Source: Streptosporangium sandarakinum
GTDB taxonomy: Bacteria; Actinomycetota; Actinomycetes; Streptosporangiales; Streptosporangiaceae
Direction: 5' to 3'
DNA: 64,000 nucleotides
NCBI RefSeq assembly: GCF_013409935.1
Contig: NZ_JACCCO010000002.1
Span: forward strand, 1,302,001 to 1,366,000
Position 1 is the first letter of the stretch, and every line of letters starts with the position of its first letter. Shown here piece after piece: positions 7,342-16,123 of this stretch. Made by a program: the position numbers and the translations under genes. The notes under the pieces were generated by a model. It was given only the letters and a program-made list of their open reading frames with translations, was not told where the DNA came from and did not search any database.

Positions 7342-8767
7342 CGCGGGCGAGGGCCAGAACGGTGCCGGCCGCGCGGTGGACGGGCAGCCGGGCGAACCCC
7401 ATGACCAGCGCGGGCGGCCCCGGCGCGCGCCGCATCGGGCCCACCGGCTCGGCGACGAGGCCGCACCGCCAGGCCGCCTCGGCGGCCGACGGCTCGTCCC
7501 AGCCGCCGGGCAGCTCGGCGAGCAGGTGCAGCCCCGCGGAGACGCCGCGCACCGTGACCTCGGGGAGGTGCTCGGCCAGCGCCCGCACCAGGGCGTCGCG
7601 CCGGGCGCGGTACTCCCGGCGCAACCTCCTCAGGTGCCGGTCGTAGCCGCCGCCGCGGATGAGATCGGCCAGCGCGTACTGCTCCAGGACCGGGGAGCCG
7701 AGGTCCAGCTCGCCGCGGGCCCGCTGTATCCACTCGGCGATCGGCGGCGGCGCCACCACCCAGCCGAGCCGCAGCCCCGGCGCCAGCGACTTGCTCACGC
7801 TCCCGGCCAGGACCACGCGGCCGGGGTCGAGCCCCTGCAGGCAGCCCACCGGGTCGCGGTCGAACCGGAGCTCCGCGTCGTAGTCGTCCTCCAGGATCGT
7901 CGCGCCCGCCGCGACGGCCCACTCGATCAGCTCGGCGCGGCGGCGGGGGGACAGCACCACTCCGGTGGGGTACTGGTGGGCCGGGGTGAGCAGCACCGCC
8001 CGCGCGCCGGTGGCGGCCAGGGCGCGGACGTCGACGCCCTCCTCGTCCACCGGAACCGTGACCAGGTCGGCCCCCGCCGTACGGAGCAGCGGGAGCTGGC
8101 GCAGGCTGACCGGGTCCTCGACGGCCAGCCGGATCCGGGCGGGGGGCGGCTCGGGGCGCGTGACGCGGTCGGCGAACCAGTCCAGGTCCTTCCTGGCCCC
8201 GCCCTGGAGGGGCTGCCCGGCCAGGGCCCGGACCGTGAGGCTCAGCCCCTGAGCCACCCCGCCCACTATCACCAGGTTCTCCGGGCGGACGTCCGCCGCG
8301 CGGACCCTGCCCAGATAGGCGGCCAGTTCCTCGCGCAGCTCCGGGACGCCGCCGGGATCGCCGTAGTCCAGCGCGTCGGCGGGCAGCGCGGCCAGCACCC
8401 GTCTGATCGAGGCGAGCCACTTCTCACGCGGGAAGAGGCCCAGTTCGGGGGTGGTGGAGCGGCGACCGTAGTACGGCTCGCAGGTCGGCGGCGACGTGCC
8501 GAGCTCCCGCTGCGCCCGGCCCGCGGCCGGCGCCACGCTGGTGCCCGCGCCGACCCGGGAGAGCAGGAACCCCTCCGCGACGAGCTGCTCGTACGCCTCA
8601 ACGACCACGCCGCGCGACAGCCCCAGGTCCCTGGCCAGCTCGCGGCTGGCCGGCAGCCGCTCTCCGGCGGTGAGCCGGCCCTGCCGTACGGCCTCGCGCA
8701 GCTCGCAGGCGATCTGAGCGGCGATCCCGCCCGCCGCGCGGTCGATGGTGAGATGCAGGTCGGCCAA
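7322..8767 (-). CDS. MocR/PdxR-type GntR regulator with aminotransferase domain
   Basis: The 481-residue protein has a winged helix at about residues 10-75 (LPASRELARDLGLSRGVVVEAYEQLVAEGFL) and a fold-type I PLP domain with ILEDDYDAELRFDR and SVSKSLAPGLRLGW, where the Lys forms the PLP aldimine. MocR proteins sense PLP or amino-compound signals and usually regulate a divergent neighbour, here an EamA exporter. The best start is TTG 8767, giving the family-like MADLHLTIDR. An upstream in-frame extension (EDQ) is possible. Both genes are read from the same 67-bp spacer. Confidence 0.9.
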   Translation of the reverse strand: MADLHLTIDRAAGGIAAQIACELREAVRQGRLTAGERLPASRELARDLGLSRGVVVEAYEQLVAEGFLLSRVGAGTSVAPAAGRAQRELGTSPPTCEPYYGRRSTTPELGLFPREKWLASIRRVLAALPADALDYGDPGGVPELREELAAYLGRVRAADVRPENLVIVGGVAQGLSLTVRALAGQPLQGGARKDLDWFADRVTRPEPPPARIRLAVEDPVSLRQLPLLRTAGADLVTVPVDEEGVDVRALAATGARAVLLTPAHQYPTGVVLSPRRRAELIEWAVAAGATILEDDYDAELRFDRDPVGCLQGLDPGRVVLAGSVSKSLAPGLRLGWVVAPPPIAEWIQRARGELDLGSPVLEQYALADLIRGGGYDRHLRRLRREYRARRDALVRALAEHLPEVTVRGVSAGLHLLAELPGGWDEPSAAEAAWRCGLVAEPVGPMRRAPGPPALVMGFARLPVHRAAGTVLALARELREPR

Positions 8768-8816
8768 TTGGTCCTCATTTTCGCGGCTTCATTGGACCCG
8801 TACAGGGGACCATTGG
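8764..8816. promoter_or_regulatory. ATTGG repeats between mocR and the EamA gene
   Basis: ATTGG occurs in direct orientation at 8767, 8791 and 8812 (24 and 21 bp apart, about two helical turns), within CCAATTGGTCC, ATTGGACC and GGACCATTGG. MocR regulators are known to bind spaced direct repeats, so this is a likely operator. Binding is inferred. Confidence 0.55.
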
Positions 8817-8834
8817 CTTCATAGCATTCACCGC

Positions 8835-9998
8835 GTGAACGCGAATGTCACTTCGACCGGCTCCCCCGCCCGCCCGGGACCGGAACGCACGGAACTCCCC
8901 GGAGGCCGGGGACGCCGGGAGATGCGCGGCCCGGCGCAGGCGGCCGGCGGGATGTTCCTGGTCGGCACGCTGGCGGGGGTGTCCGGCGTGATCGGCGACT
9001 ATCCGGTCTACGGGGGCCAGGCTCTGCGCTACCTGGTGGCCGCCGTGCTGCTGCTCGCCGTCGCCCACGCGTCGGGCCTGCGGTTCCTCCGGCCCCGCCC
9101 ACGGGAGGCGGCCCTGCTGGTCGCGCTGGCGCTGTTCGGGCTGGCTCTCTTCAACGTGTGCGTGATCGAGGCCACCCGGCACGGCGGACCGGTGCTGCCC
9201 GGGACCGTCCTCGGCGCCGTCCCGCTGGCCCTGGCCCTGGTCGGCGGGCGTCCCTCGCCGCGGACGGTGGGGGCGGCCGCGGTGGTGGTGACGGGGACCA
9301 CCCTGGCCACCGGACTGGGCAGCGGCGATCTTCCCGGCCTGCTGTGGTCGCTGGGCGCGCTGGGCTGCGAGCTGGCCTTCACGTTGCTGGCCGTGCCGCT
9401 GCTGCCCCGGTTCGGGGCGGTGCGGGTGTCGGCCTACTCGTCGATGCTGGCCGTACCGCTGCTGGCGGGCACCGGGTGGCTCGCGGACGGCACGGCGATG
9501 CTGCGCGTGCCGTCCGCGGCGGAGGCGGCGGGTCTCGCGTACCAGGCGGTGGTCGTGACCACCGTGGCGTTCCTCCTCTGGTACGACGCGCTGCCCCGTA
9601 TCGGACACGGGACCGCCGGGCTGTTCGCCGGGCTGATCCCGGTGGGCGCCATCGTCACGGGCGCCGTCCTGGGTCTGGGCGCGCCCACGCTCCCCGATCT
9701 GTTCGGGGTGGCGCTGGTGGTCTCCGGGATCGCGATCGGGCTCGGCGGGACATACCGTTCCCCCGCGGCATCCCCGCGCGACGCCCTCGCCGACCCGTCG
9801 CGGGACCCCGCGGGCGAGCCGCCCGGCGGGCCGGGCGACGATCCGTACGGCGGGCCGCTCAGTGGGACTGGCGGCTCTTCGCGCGCGGCAGGCTCGCCCG
9901 CCGCTGGTGGGGCACCTTCACCCGCTGCTGCGGCAGCTCCGCGGGAGGCTCCGGCCAGCTCACCGGCCACTGGGGCGTCCGCCCGCCGTCTTCCCTGA
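8835..9998 (+). CDS. EamA-family (DMT superfamily) transporter
   Basis: The 387-residue protein shows about ten hydrophobic helices in two EamA halves (for example YLVAAVLLLAVAHASG, LLVALALFGLALFNVCV, TVAFLLWYDALPRIGHGTAGLFAGLIPVGAIVTG). Such proteins export amino acids or metabolites, and pairing with a MocR regulator supports that. GTG 8835 is used; the first membrane helix begins later, so ATG 8922 is also possible. The last 80 residues are a Pro/Ala/Gly-rich tail after the membrane part, and its DNA overlaps the oppositely oriented small membrane protein gene by 140 bp. Confidence 0.88.
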   Translation: MNANVTSTGSPARPGPERTELPGGRGRREMRGPAQAAGGMFLVGTLAGVSGVIGDYPVYGGQALRYLVAAVLLLAVAHASGLRFLRPRPREAALLVALALFGLALFNVCVIEATRHGGPVLPGTVLGAVPLALALVGGRPSPRTVGAAAVVVTGTTLATGLGSGDLPGLLWSLGALGCELAFTLLAVPLLPRFGAVRVSAYSSMLAVPLLAGTGWLADGTAMLRVPSAAEAAGLAYQAVVVTTVAFLLWYDALPRIGHGTAGLFAGLIPVGAIVTGAVLGLGAPTLPDLFGVALVVSGIAIGLGGTYRSPAASPRDALADPSRDPAGEPPGGPGDDPYGGPLSGTGGSSRAAGSPAAGGAPSPAAAAAPREAPASSPATGASARRLP

Positions 9999-10092
9999 TG
10001 TTCCGGAGCGTGATGGCGATCAGCGACACGGCGAGGCTGACGACGATGATGAACGCAACAATCGCGAGCATGATGATGTGTTCGGTAGTCAT
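9859..10092 (-). CDS. Small single-span membrane protein
   Basis: The 77-residue protein begins MTTEHIIMLAIVAFIIVVSL and continues with a helix to about residue 29, then a basic, Pro-rich cytoplasmic tail (NIREDGG, PQQRVKVPHQRR). ATG 10092 is chosen so that the membrane helix is N-terminal; the frame is open back to 10185 but that part looks non-coding. Its 3' part lies opposite the low-complexity tail of the EamA gene. I do not recognise a function. One of the two overlapping tails may be annotated too long. Confidence 0.65.
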   Translation of the reverse strand: MTTEHIIMLAIVAFIIVVSLAVSLIAITLRNIREDGGRTPQWPVSWPEPPAELPQQRVKVPHQRRASLPRAKSRQSH

Positions 10093-10315
10093 GGTCACAG
10101 CCCTCGGCTTCCACCGGGATTCCAACCCGGCCTCGTCTTCTAGTCTCCCTCGGTTTTTCGGACATTTAGTGACAATAGACGTCATACATCGCTAATGACT
10201 CATTAAAGGGCTTATTTCCTTTCGCGTCGCCCGGCCACCCGGCGGAGCGCCCGACGCGAGGGCTTACCCTCTAGGGGCACCGGAAGCAGCCACGCGGCAC
10301 GGAGGATCAAAGACG

Positions 10316-11968
10316 ATGCCCGAGTTCGACTACACCGACCTGCTCCCCCTGGGACCGGACGAGACCCCGTACCGGTTGATCAGCACCGAGGGGGTGCGCG
10401 TGGTCGAGGCCGCGGGCCGCAGGTTCCTGGAGGTCGATCCCGAGGCGCTGCGGCTGCTGACCGAGACGGCGATCCACGACATCTCCCACTACCTGCGGCC
10501 GTCCCACCTCGCCCAGCTCCGCAAGATCATCGACGACCCCGAGTCCAGCGGCAACGACCGCTTCGTCGCCCTCGACCTGCTGAAGAACGCCTCGATCGCG
10601 GCCGGCGGGGTGCTGCCGATGTGCCAGGACACCGGCACCGCGATCGTGATGGGCAAGCGCGGCCGCCACGTGCTCACCGACGGCGCCGACGCCGAGCACG
10701 TCTCGCGCGGCGTGTACGACGCCTACACCCGGCTCAACCTGCGCTACTCCCAGATGGCCCCGCTGACCATGTGGGAGGAGAAGAACACCGGCTCCAACCT
10801 CCCGGCCCAGATCGAGCTGTACGCCGAGGACCCGCACGGCCACCCCGACGAGTACAAGCTGCTGTTCATGGCCAAGGGCGGCGGCAGCGCCAACAAGTCG
10901 TTCCTGTACCAGGAGACCAAGGCCGTCCTCAACGAGAAGCGGATGCTCGCCTTCCTGGAGGAGAAGATCCGCTCCCTCGGCACGGCCGCGTGCCCGCCGT
11001 ACCACCTGGCGATCGTCGTCGGCGGCACCTCCGCGGAGTTCGCGCTGAAGACCGCCAAGTACGCCAGCGCCCGTTACCTCGACACCATCCCCACCGAGGG
11101 CTCCCCCAGCGGCCACGGCTTCCGCAACCTCGAACTGGAGGCCAAGGTCTTCGAGCTGACCCAGAAGCTGGGCATCGGCGCGCAGTTCGGCGGCAAGTAC
11201 TTCTGCCACGACGTCCGCGTCATCCGCCTCCCCCGCCACGGCGCCTCCTGCCCGGTCGCCATCGCGGTCTCCTGCAGCGCCGACCGCCAGGCCCTGGCCA
11301 AGATCACCCCCGAGGGGGTCTTCCTGGAGCAGCTGGAGACCGACCCCGCCCGGTTCCTGCCGGACACCACCGACGAGCAGCTCTCCGACGACGTGGTGAG
11401 CGTCGACCTCAACCGCCCGATGCCGGAGATCCTCGCCGAGCTGACCAGGTATCCGGTCAAGACCCGCCTGTCGCTGACCGGCCCCCTGGTCGTGGCCCGC
11501 GACATCGCGCACGCCAAGATCGCCGAGCTGCTCGACGCCGGCGGCGAGATGCCGCAGTACATGAAGGACCACGCGGTCTACTACGCCGGCCCCGCCAAGA
11601 CCCCCGAGGGCTACGCCTCCGGCTCCTTCGGCCCCACCACGGCCGGCCGGATGGACTCCTACGTCGAGCGCTTCCAGGCCGCCGGCGGCTCCATGATCAT
11701 GCTCGCCAAGGGCAACCGTTCCAAGCAGGTCACCGACGCCTGCAAGGCCCACGGCGGCTTCTACCTCGGCTCCATCGGCGGCCCGGCCGCCCGCCTCGCC
11801 CAGGACTGCATCAGGAAGGTCGAGGTGCTGGAGTACCCCGAGCTCGGGATGGAGGCGGTCTGGCGGATCGAGGTCGAGGACTTCCCCGCGTTCATCGTGG
11901 TGGACGACAAGGGAGAGGACTTCTTCGCCGACACGACCGGCCCCGTCCTGTCCATCGGCCGCCGCTGA
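10316..11968 (+). CDS. Class I (4Fe-4S) fumarate hydratase
   Basis: The 550-residue single-chain class I fumarase carries both the alpha-type domain ([21 protein letters not shown], with iron-sulfur ligand Cys103) and the beta-type domain ([39 protein letters not shown]). Further Cys candidates are in KYFCHDVR and [14 protein letters not shown]. It interconverts fumarate and malate in the TCA cycle and is oxygen-sensitive. ATG 10316 follows ACGGAGG. A class II fumarase lies 4 kb downstream, so the cell has an iron-dependent and an iron-independent isozyme. No operon partner is evident. Confidence 0.96.
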   Translation: MPEFDYTDLLPLGPDETPYRLISTEGVRVVEAAGRRFLEVDPEALRLLTETAIHDISHYLRPSHLAQLRKIIDDPESSGNDRFVALDLLKNASIAAGGVLPMCQDTGTAIVMGKRGRHVLTDGADAEHVSRGVYDAYTRLNLRYSQMAPLTMWEEKNTGSNLPAQIELYAEDPHGHPDEYKLLFMAKGGGSANKSFLYQETKAVLNEKRMLAFLEEKIRSLGTAACPPYHLAIVVGGTSAEFALKTAKYASARYLDTIPTEGSPSGHGFRNLELEAKVFELTQKLGIGAQFGGKYFCHDVRVIRLPRHGASCPVAIAVSCSADRQALAKITPEGVFLEQLETDPARFLPDTTDEQLSDDVVSVDLNRPMPEILAELTRYPVKTRLSLTGPLVVARDIAHAKIAELLDAGGEMPQYMKDHAVYYAGPAKTPEGYASGSFGPTTAGRMDSYVERFQAAGGSMIMLAKGNRSKQVTDACKAHGGFYLGSIGGPAARLAQDCIRKVEVLEYPELGMEAVWRIEVEDFPAFIVVDDKGEDFFADTTGPVLSIGRR

Positions 11969-11996
11969 CCGTCACCCACGGGGCGCGGGAGAGGCG

Positions 11997-12425
11997 ATGG
12001 ACGCGGACGAGGCACGGGAGAGGTTCCGGGCGGCCCGGGTCGCCCGGCTGGCCACCGCCGACGCCGGCGGCACGCCCCATCTCGTGCCGGTCACCTTCGA
12101 GGTCGACGGCGACGTGATCGCCTTCGCCGTCGACCACAAGCCCAAGCGCACCGCGGATCTGCGCCGGCTGCGCAACATCGCGGCCAACGACCGGGTGTGC
12201 CTGCTGGCGGACCACTACGACGACGACTGGTCGCGGCTGTGGTGGGCGCGCGCCGACGGGCGGGCCCGGATCGCCGCCGAGGGCGCCGAGCGGGAGCGGG
12301 CGCTCGCCCGGCTCGCCGCGCGCTACCCGCAGTACCGCGACCGCCCGCCGGAGGGGCCGGTGGTGGTCATCGAGGTGGACCGCTGGTCGGGATGGTCCTA
12401 CGCGGCGGGCGGAGGGCCGTCCTGA
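11997..12425 (+). CDS. TIGR03668-type PPOX-class F420-dependent protein
   Basis: The 142-residue split-barrel flavoenzyme-like protein has VARLATADAGGTPHLVPVTFEVDGD near the N-terminus, the KPKRT motif, RLRNIAANDRVCLL and DDWSRLWWARADGRAR, all typical of TIGR03668. These proteins bind F420 (or a flavin) and are thought to be small oxidoreductases; the natural substrate is unknown. It starts 28 nt after the fumarase stop and is probably co-transcribed. Confidence 0.9.
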   Translation: MDADEARERFRAARVARLATADAGGTPHLVPVTFEVDGDVIAFAVDHKPKRTADLRRLRNIAANDRVCLLADHYDDDWSRLWWARADGRARIAAEGAERERALARLAARYPQYRDRPPEGPVVVIEVDRWSGWSYAAGGGPS

Positions 12426-12648
12426 GCACCCCGCCTTCAAGGCCGCTCGTCATGCGCGCCGGGTATGGCCGTCACCCCGAAAGCGGGAACGCGCGTCCGA
12501 ATACACGGGAAACGAGGAAGCCGGACAGGCGGCAGGGGTCACCGAGTGTTTATCGACCATGACGAGTACGAAAATCTGACAGAAGATCGCAAGAAGTTTC
12601 GGCCCGGTGTCTACAGGTCTCAATACGCAAATCGGTAAGCTGCCAATC

Positions 12649-13809
12649 ATGCGTGCGCCCTCCGGATACCTTCTCGCAGCGCGCTACCGGCTGGCGGAGC
12701 CGGTCGGGCGCGGCGGCATGGGCACCGTCTGGCGCGCACACGACGAATGGCTCGACCGCGAGGTGGCGGTCAAGGAGGTGCGGCTGCCCCTGGTCCTCGA
12801 CGAGGATCTCCGGGCCGAGCTGTGCACCAGGACCGAGCGCGAGGGGCGGGCCACCGCGATGGTCGCCCACCCGTCCGTGATCACGGTCTACGACGTGGTG
12901 ACCGAGGACGAGCGTCCCTGGATCGTGATGGAGCTGCTGCGCGCCAGGTCGCTGGAGCAGCTCCTGCAGGAGCACGGCCCGCTGCCCCCGCGTCAGGTCG
13001 CCGAGATCGGGCGGCAGGTCCTCGGCGCGCTGCGCGCCGTGCACGCCAAGGGCATCCTGCACCGCGACGTCAAGCCCAGCAACGTCCTGGTGACGCCCGA
13101 GCGGGCGGTGCTCACCGACTTCGGCCTGGCCGCGCTGGAGGGCGACGTGCCGATCACCCAGGCGGGCATGGTGCTCGGCTCGGCCGGATACATCTCCCCC
13201 GAGCGCGTCCTGGGCGCCAAGGCCAGTCCGGCCGCCGACCTGTGGTCGCTCGGCGCGACCCTCTACACCGCCGTCGAGGGGCGCGGCCTGCACGGCCGCC
13301 GTACGGCGGCCGCCGCGCTGGCCGCGCTCACCAGCGGCGAGCCGATCCCGATGGAGAAGGCCGGGCCGCTGACCCCGGTGCTGCGCGGCCTGCTCGCCAT
13401 CGACCCGGCGACCCGGCTCGACGCGGTCCGCGCCTCGCTGATGCTCGCCCGGGTGGCGGCCGGAGGGGTGGTGGAGGAGCCGGTCCCCCGGCCGCAGCGG
13501 AACGGCACGACGATCGCGGTGCCGTCGTTCAACCGCCGCCCGCAGCACCGCGGGCTGCACCGGGTCGGCACCCCGCAGAACACGCCCCCGTCGTTCGTGC
13601 CGCCGCCGGGGCCGTTCCAGGCCCCCGCCGCGCCGACCCCGACGCCGGTGGGGTCGATGCGGGGCCACCGCCGCCCGGCCGAGGGCGTGCACCGCAAGCC
13701 GGTGGAACGGCCGCCCGCCCCGCAGCCGTTCGGGCGGATCCTGACGCCGATGATCAGGCTGATGCTGCCGCGCCTTCTCTGGCCGAAAAGGCTCCGCAAG
13801 CGCGGGTAA
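12649..13809 (+). CDS. Ser/Thr protein kinase without a membrane anchor
   Basis: The 386-residue protein has a Hanks-type kinase domain at about residues 10-270: glycine loop GRGGMGTVWRAHD, ATP-site Lys42 in VAVKEV, HRDVKPSN with catalytic Asp140, DFG Asp157 and SAGYISPER. The remaining 115 residues are Pro/Arg-rich and basic, with no membrane helix, unlike most actinobacterial kinases with long tails. ATG 12649 gives MRAPSGYLLAARY; an in-frame extension to 12607 is less likely. A second kinase with a matching N-terminal half follows 35 nt later, so the two look like a tandem duplication. Confidence 0.93.
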   Translation: MRAPSGYLLAARYRLAEPVGRGGMGTVWRAHDEWLDREVAVKEVRLPLVLDEDLRAELCTRTEREGRATAMVAHPSVITVYDVVTEDERPWIVMELLRARSLEQLLQEHGPLPPRQVAEIGRQVLGALRAVHAKGILHRDVKPSNVLVTPERAVLTDFGLAALEGDVPITQAGMVLGSAGYISPERVLGAKASPAADLWSLGATLYTAVEGRGLHGRRTAAAALAALTSGEPIPMEKAGPLTPVLRGLLAIDPATRLDAVRASLMLARVAAGGVVEEPVPRPQRNGTTIAVPSFNRRPQHRGLHRVGTPQNTPPSFVPPPGPFQAPAAPTPTPVGSMRGHRRPAEGVHRKPVERPPAPQPFGRILTPMIRLMLPRLLWPKRLRKRG

Positions 13810-13844
13810 AGCGATCTACAACCAACAATCGCTATCTTCTTCTC

Positions 13845-15491
13845 ATGCCGGAACAGCAAAGGCGCCTGCTCGCGAACCGCTACGAGCTGATCGCTCCGAT
13901 CGGCCGGGGCACGATGGGCACGGTGTGGCGGGCCTACGACCGCTCCCTCGGGCGCGAGGTGGCGATCAAGGAGATCCGGCAGGAGCGCGGTCTCAGCGAC
14001 GCGCAGCGCGCGGAGCTCCGGGAGCGCATGATCCGTGAGGGCCGTACGGCCGCCCGCATCAGCCATCCCTCGGTGGCCACCGTCCACGACGCGATCAACG
14101 AGGACGGCAGCCCGTGGATCATCATGGAGCTGGTGCAGGCCCGCTCCCTGGAGCAGGTGATCGAGGAGGAGGGGCCGCTGCCGCCCCGGCTGGTCGCCGA
14201 GATCGGCGTCGACCTCCTCGGGGCGCTGCGCGCCGCCCACGCCCAGGGGGTGCTGCACCGCGACGTCAAGCCCGGCAACGTGCTGCTCACCGAGAGCGGC
14301 CGGGTCGTGCTCACCGACTTCGGCATCGCCAAGGCCGAGGGCGACGACAGCCTCACCAGCACCGGCATGGTCATCGGCTCGCCGGGATACACCCCGCCCG
14401 AGCGGGCGCGCGGCGAGCACACCGGCCCGGAGTCCGACCTGTGGTCCCTGGGCGCCACGCTGTACTTCGCGGTGGAGGGCAGGCCCGCCTACGAGCGGTC
14501 CTCGGTGTCGGAGACCCTGGCCGCCCTGATGAGCGACCAGGTCGATCCGCCGGTCCTGGCCGGTCCGCTCCGGCCGGTGCTGGAGCGGCTCCTGGAGCGC
14601 GACTTCCGGGCGCGACCCGAACCGGGCAGGGCGATGGCGATGCTCCGCGCCGTGGCCGACGCCCCCGCGGGCCCGGCCGTGGCGACTCCGGGCGCCGGGC
14701 ATCCCGCCGCGCCGGACGAGATCCCCTCCACCGGCACGTTCGCGGCACGGCCCACTCCCTCCGCGCCGGACCCGCGGCCGGCGTCCCGGCCTTCCACGCC
14801 CCCGGCGCCGCAGCCGCCGGGGTCCGCCGCGCCGAAGGCCGGGCGCCCGTCAGCGCCGCCGTACGGCCTGCCGGCCTCCCGGCCCGCCTCGTCGTCCGCT
14901 CCCTCCGCGCCCGGTGGCGCTTCGTCCGCCCCTTCCGCGCCCGGTGGCGCGTCCCCGGCGCCGCGGGGCCCGGCGGGCACGCCTCCCGGTGAGGCCGAGG
15001 AGTTCGACGCCGACCGGACCGTGGTGGTCGCCCGCCCGCCGGGGGGTTTCCGCCCACCCGCCGGGAACCAGACGCCCGGCGCCCGGAACCAGGCACCCGG
15101 CGGGCCCGGGGCCGCGGCTCCGGCCCGGGGATCGTCCCCGACGCCGCCGGGGACCGGGGAACCGGAAGCGGGCGGCCAGGCCGCGGAAACCCGCATGCTG
15201 CCCCCCGTCGAGGCGCACGGCGAGCCCGGCAGGCCCGGAGCGCCCTGGGAGCAGGCGCCGCGGCCCGCGTGGGAGCCCGGGACGCCCCCGGGGACCCGGC
15301 TCACCGGCGACCAGCTCCGCTCCCACGGGCTGGGCACCGACCTGTTCGCGATCGCCGGGCAGGGCGGCAAGGGCGTGCAGAACACCACGCCGCCCCGGAC
15401 CCGCGTCGGCCTGATCGCCCTCCTCGGGGTGGCGGCCGTCGCGCTGATCGTGATCATCATCATGGCGGTGGCCGCCTTCGCGGGCACCTGA
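13845..15491 (+). CDS. Transmembrane Ser/Thr protein kinase
   Basis: The 548-residue protein has a kinase domain at about residues 10-265 with GRGTMGTVWRAYD, Lys42, HRDVKPGN (Asp140), DFG Asp158 and SPGYTPPERARG. A Pro/Ala/Gly-rich linker of about 250 residues follows, containing an acidic EEFDADRTVVV stretch that could be an FHA-type phosphosite. It ends with one membrane helix (GLIALLGVAAVALIVIII...) and only a few residues beyond it, so there is no PASTA or other sensor domain. ATG 13845 matches the N-terminus of the upstream kinase. Confidence 0.93.
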   Translation: MPEQQRRLLANRYELIAPIGRGTMGTVWRAYDRSLGREVAIKEIRQERGLSDAQRAELRERMIREGRTAARISHPSVATVHDAINEDGSPWIIMELVQARSLEQVIEEEGPLPPRLVAEIGVDLLGALRAAHAQGVLHRDVKPGNVLLTESGRVVLTDFGIAKAEGDDSLTSTGMVIGSPGYTPPERARGEHTGPESDLWSLGATLYFAVEGRPAYERSSVSETLAALMSDQVDPPVLAGPLRPVLERLLERDFRARPEPGRAMAMLRAVADAPAGPAVATPGAGHPAAPDEIPSTGTFAARPTPSAPDPRPASRPSTPPAPQPPGSAAPKAGRPSAPPYGLPASRPASSSAPSAPGGASSAPSAPGGASPAPRGPAGTPPGEAEEFDADRTVVVARPPGGFRPPAGNQTPGARNQAPGGPGAAAPARGSSPTPPGTGEPEAGGQAAETRMLPPVEAHGEPGRPGAPWEQAPRPAWEPGTPPGTRLTGDQLRSHGLGTDLFAIAGQGGKGVQNTTPPRTRVGLIALLGVAAVALIVIIIMAVAAFAGT

Positions 15492-15502
15492 CGCGCCGCC
15501 CC

Positions 15503-15517
15503 CGCCGGTTTCCGGCG
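15503..15517 (+). terminator. Candidate terminator after the second kinase
   Basis: A short hairpin, CGCCGG-TTT-CCGGCG, in a GC-rich context 12 nt after the kinase stop. No T-tract follows. Confidence 0.4.
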
Positions 15518-15585
15518 CGGGGCCGCGCCGAACCGGTCAGGAATCGAGAAGCCCGGGAGGGGCCGCCGGTCATAGCGTGATCGGC

Positions 15586-16002
15586 ATGGAACTCACCCTG
15601 CACTACTGCTACATCACCGTTGACGACGGCGACAAGGCGCTCGCCTTCTACCGGGACGCGCTCGGCCTCGAACTGCGCAACGACGTCGCGTACGGCGGCG
15701 CGCGCTGGCTGACCATGGGCCCGCCGTCGCAGCCGGACGTCAACATCGTCCTGGAGACCGTCAACGCCGATCCGAACGCCGCCCCGGAGGATCTCGCCGC
15801 GCTGGGCGACCTGCTCGCCAAGGGCATGCTGCGCGCCGTCGTCTTCGCCACCCCGGACTGCGACGCCACCTTCGAGGAGGTCCGCGCGTCCGGCGCCGAG
15901 GTGCTCCAGGAGCCGATCGACCAGCCGTACGGCGTCCGCGACTGCGCCTTCCGCGACCCGGCGGGCAACATGATCCGCTTCCAGCAGCTGAAGAAGGACT
16001 GA
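15586..16002 (+). CDS. VOC-superfamily (glyoxalase-like) protein
   Basis: The 138-residue protein has two beta-alpha-beta-beta-beta units: [29 protein letters not shown] and the second half ending [15 protein letters not shown] with the typical C-terminal metal Glu/Gln region. VOC proteins include dioxygenases, glyoxalases and resistance proteins; this one is not assigned to a substrate. ATG 15586 lies 7-9 nt after a CATAGC box, suggesting a leaderless mRNA. GTG 15577 is the in-frame alternative. Confidence 0.88.
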   Translation: MELTLHYCYITVDDGDKALAFYRDALGLELRNDVAYGGARWLTMGPPSQPDVNIVLETVNADPNAAPEDLAALGDLLAKGMLRAVVFATPDCDATFEEVRASGAEVLQEPIDQPYGVRDCAFRDPAGNMIRFQQLKKD

Positions 16003-16123
16003 CCCGGCGCCGCCGACGGTCGGTGCCGCGTGGATCGCGCGGCGCCGACCGGCCCGGAGCCGGGGCGGCGCGTCCGGCCGGTGTCGAATTCCGGCTTTAT
16101 CCGGCAAGACGCAGACTGTACCC

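Noticed and set aside
7145..8824. A 559-codon plus-strand open frame
   Set aside because: It is antisense to the MocR gene, whose motifs are complete.
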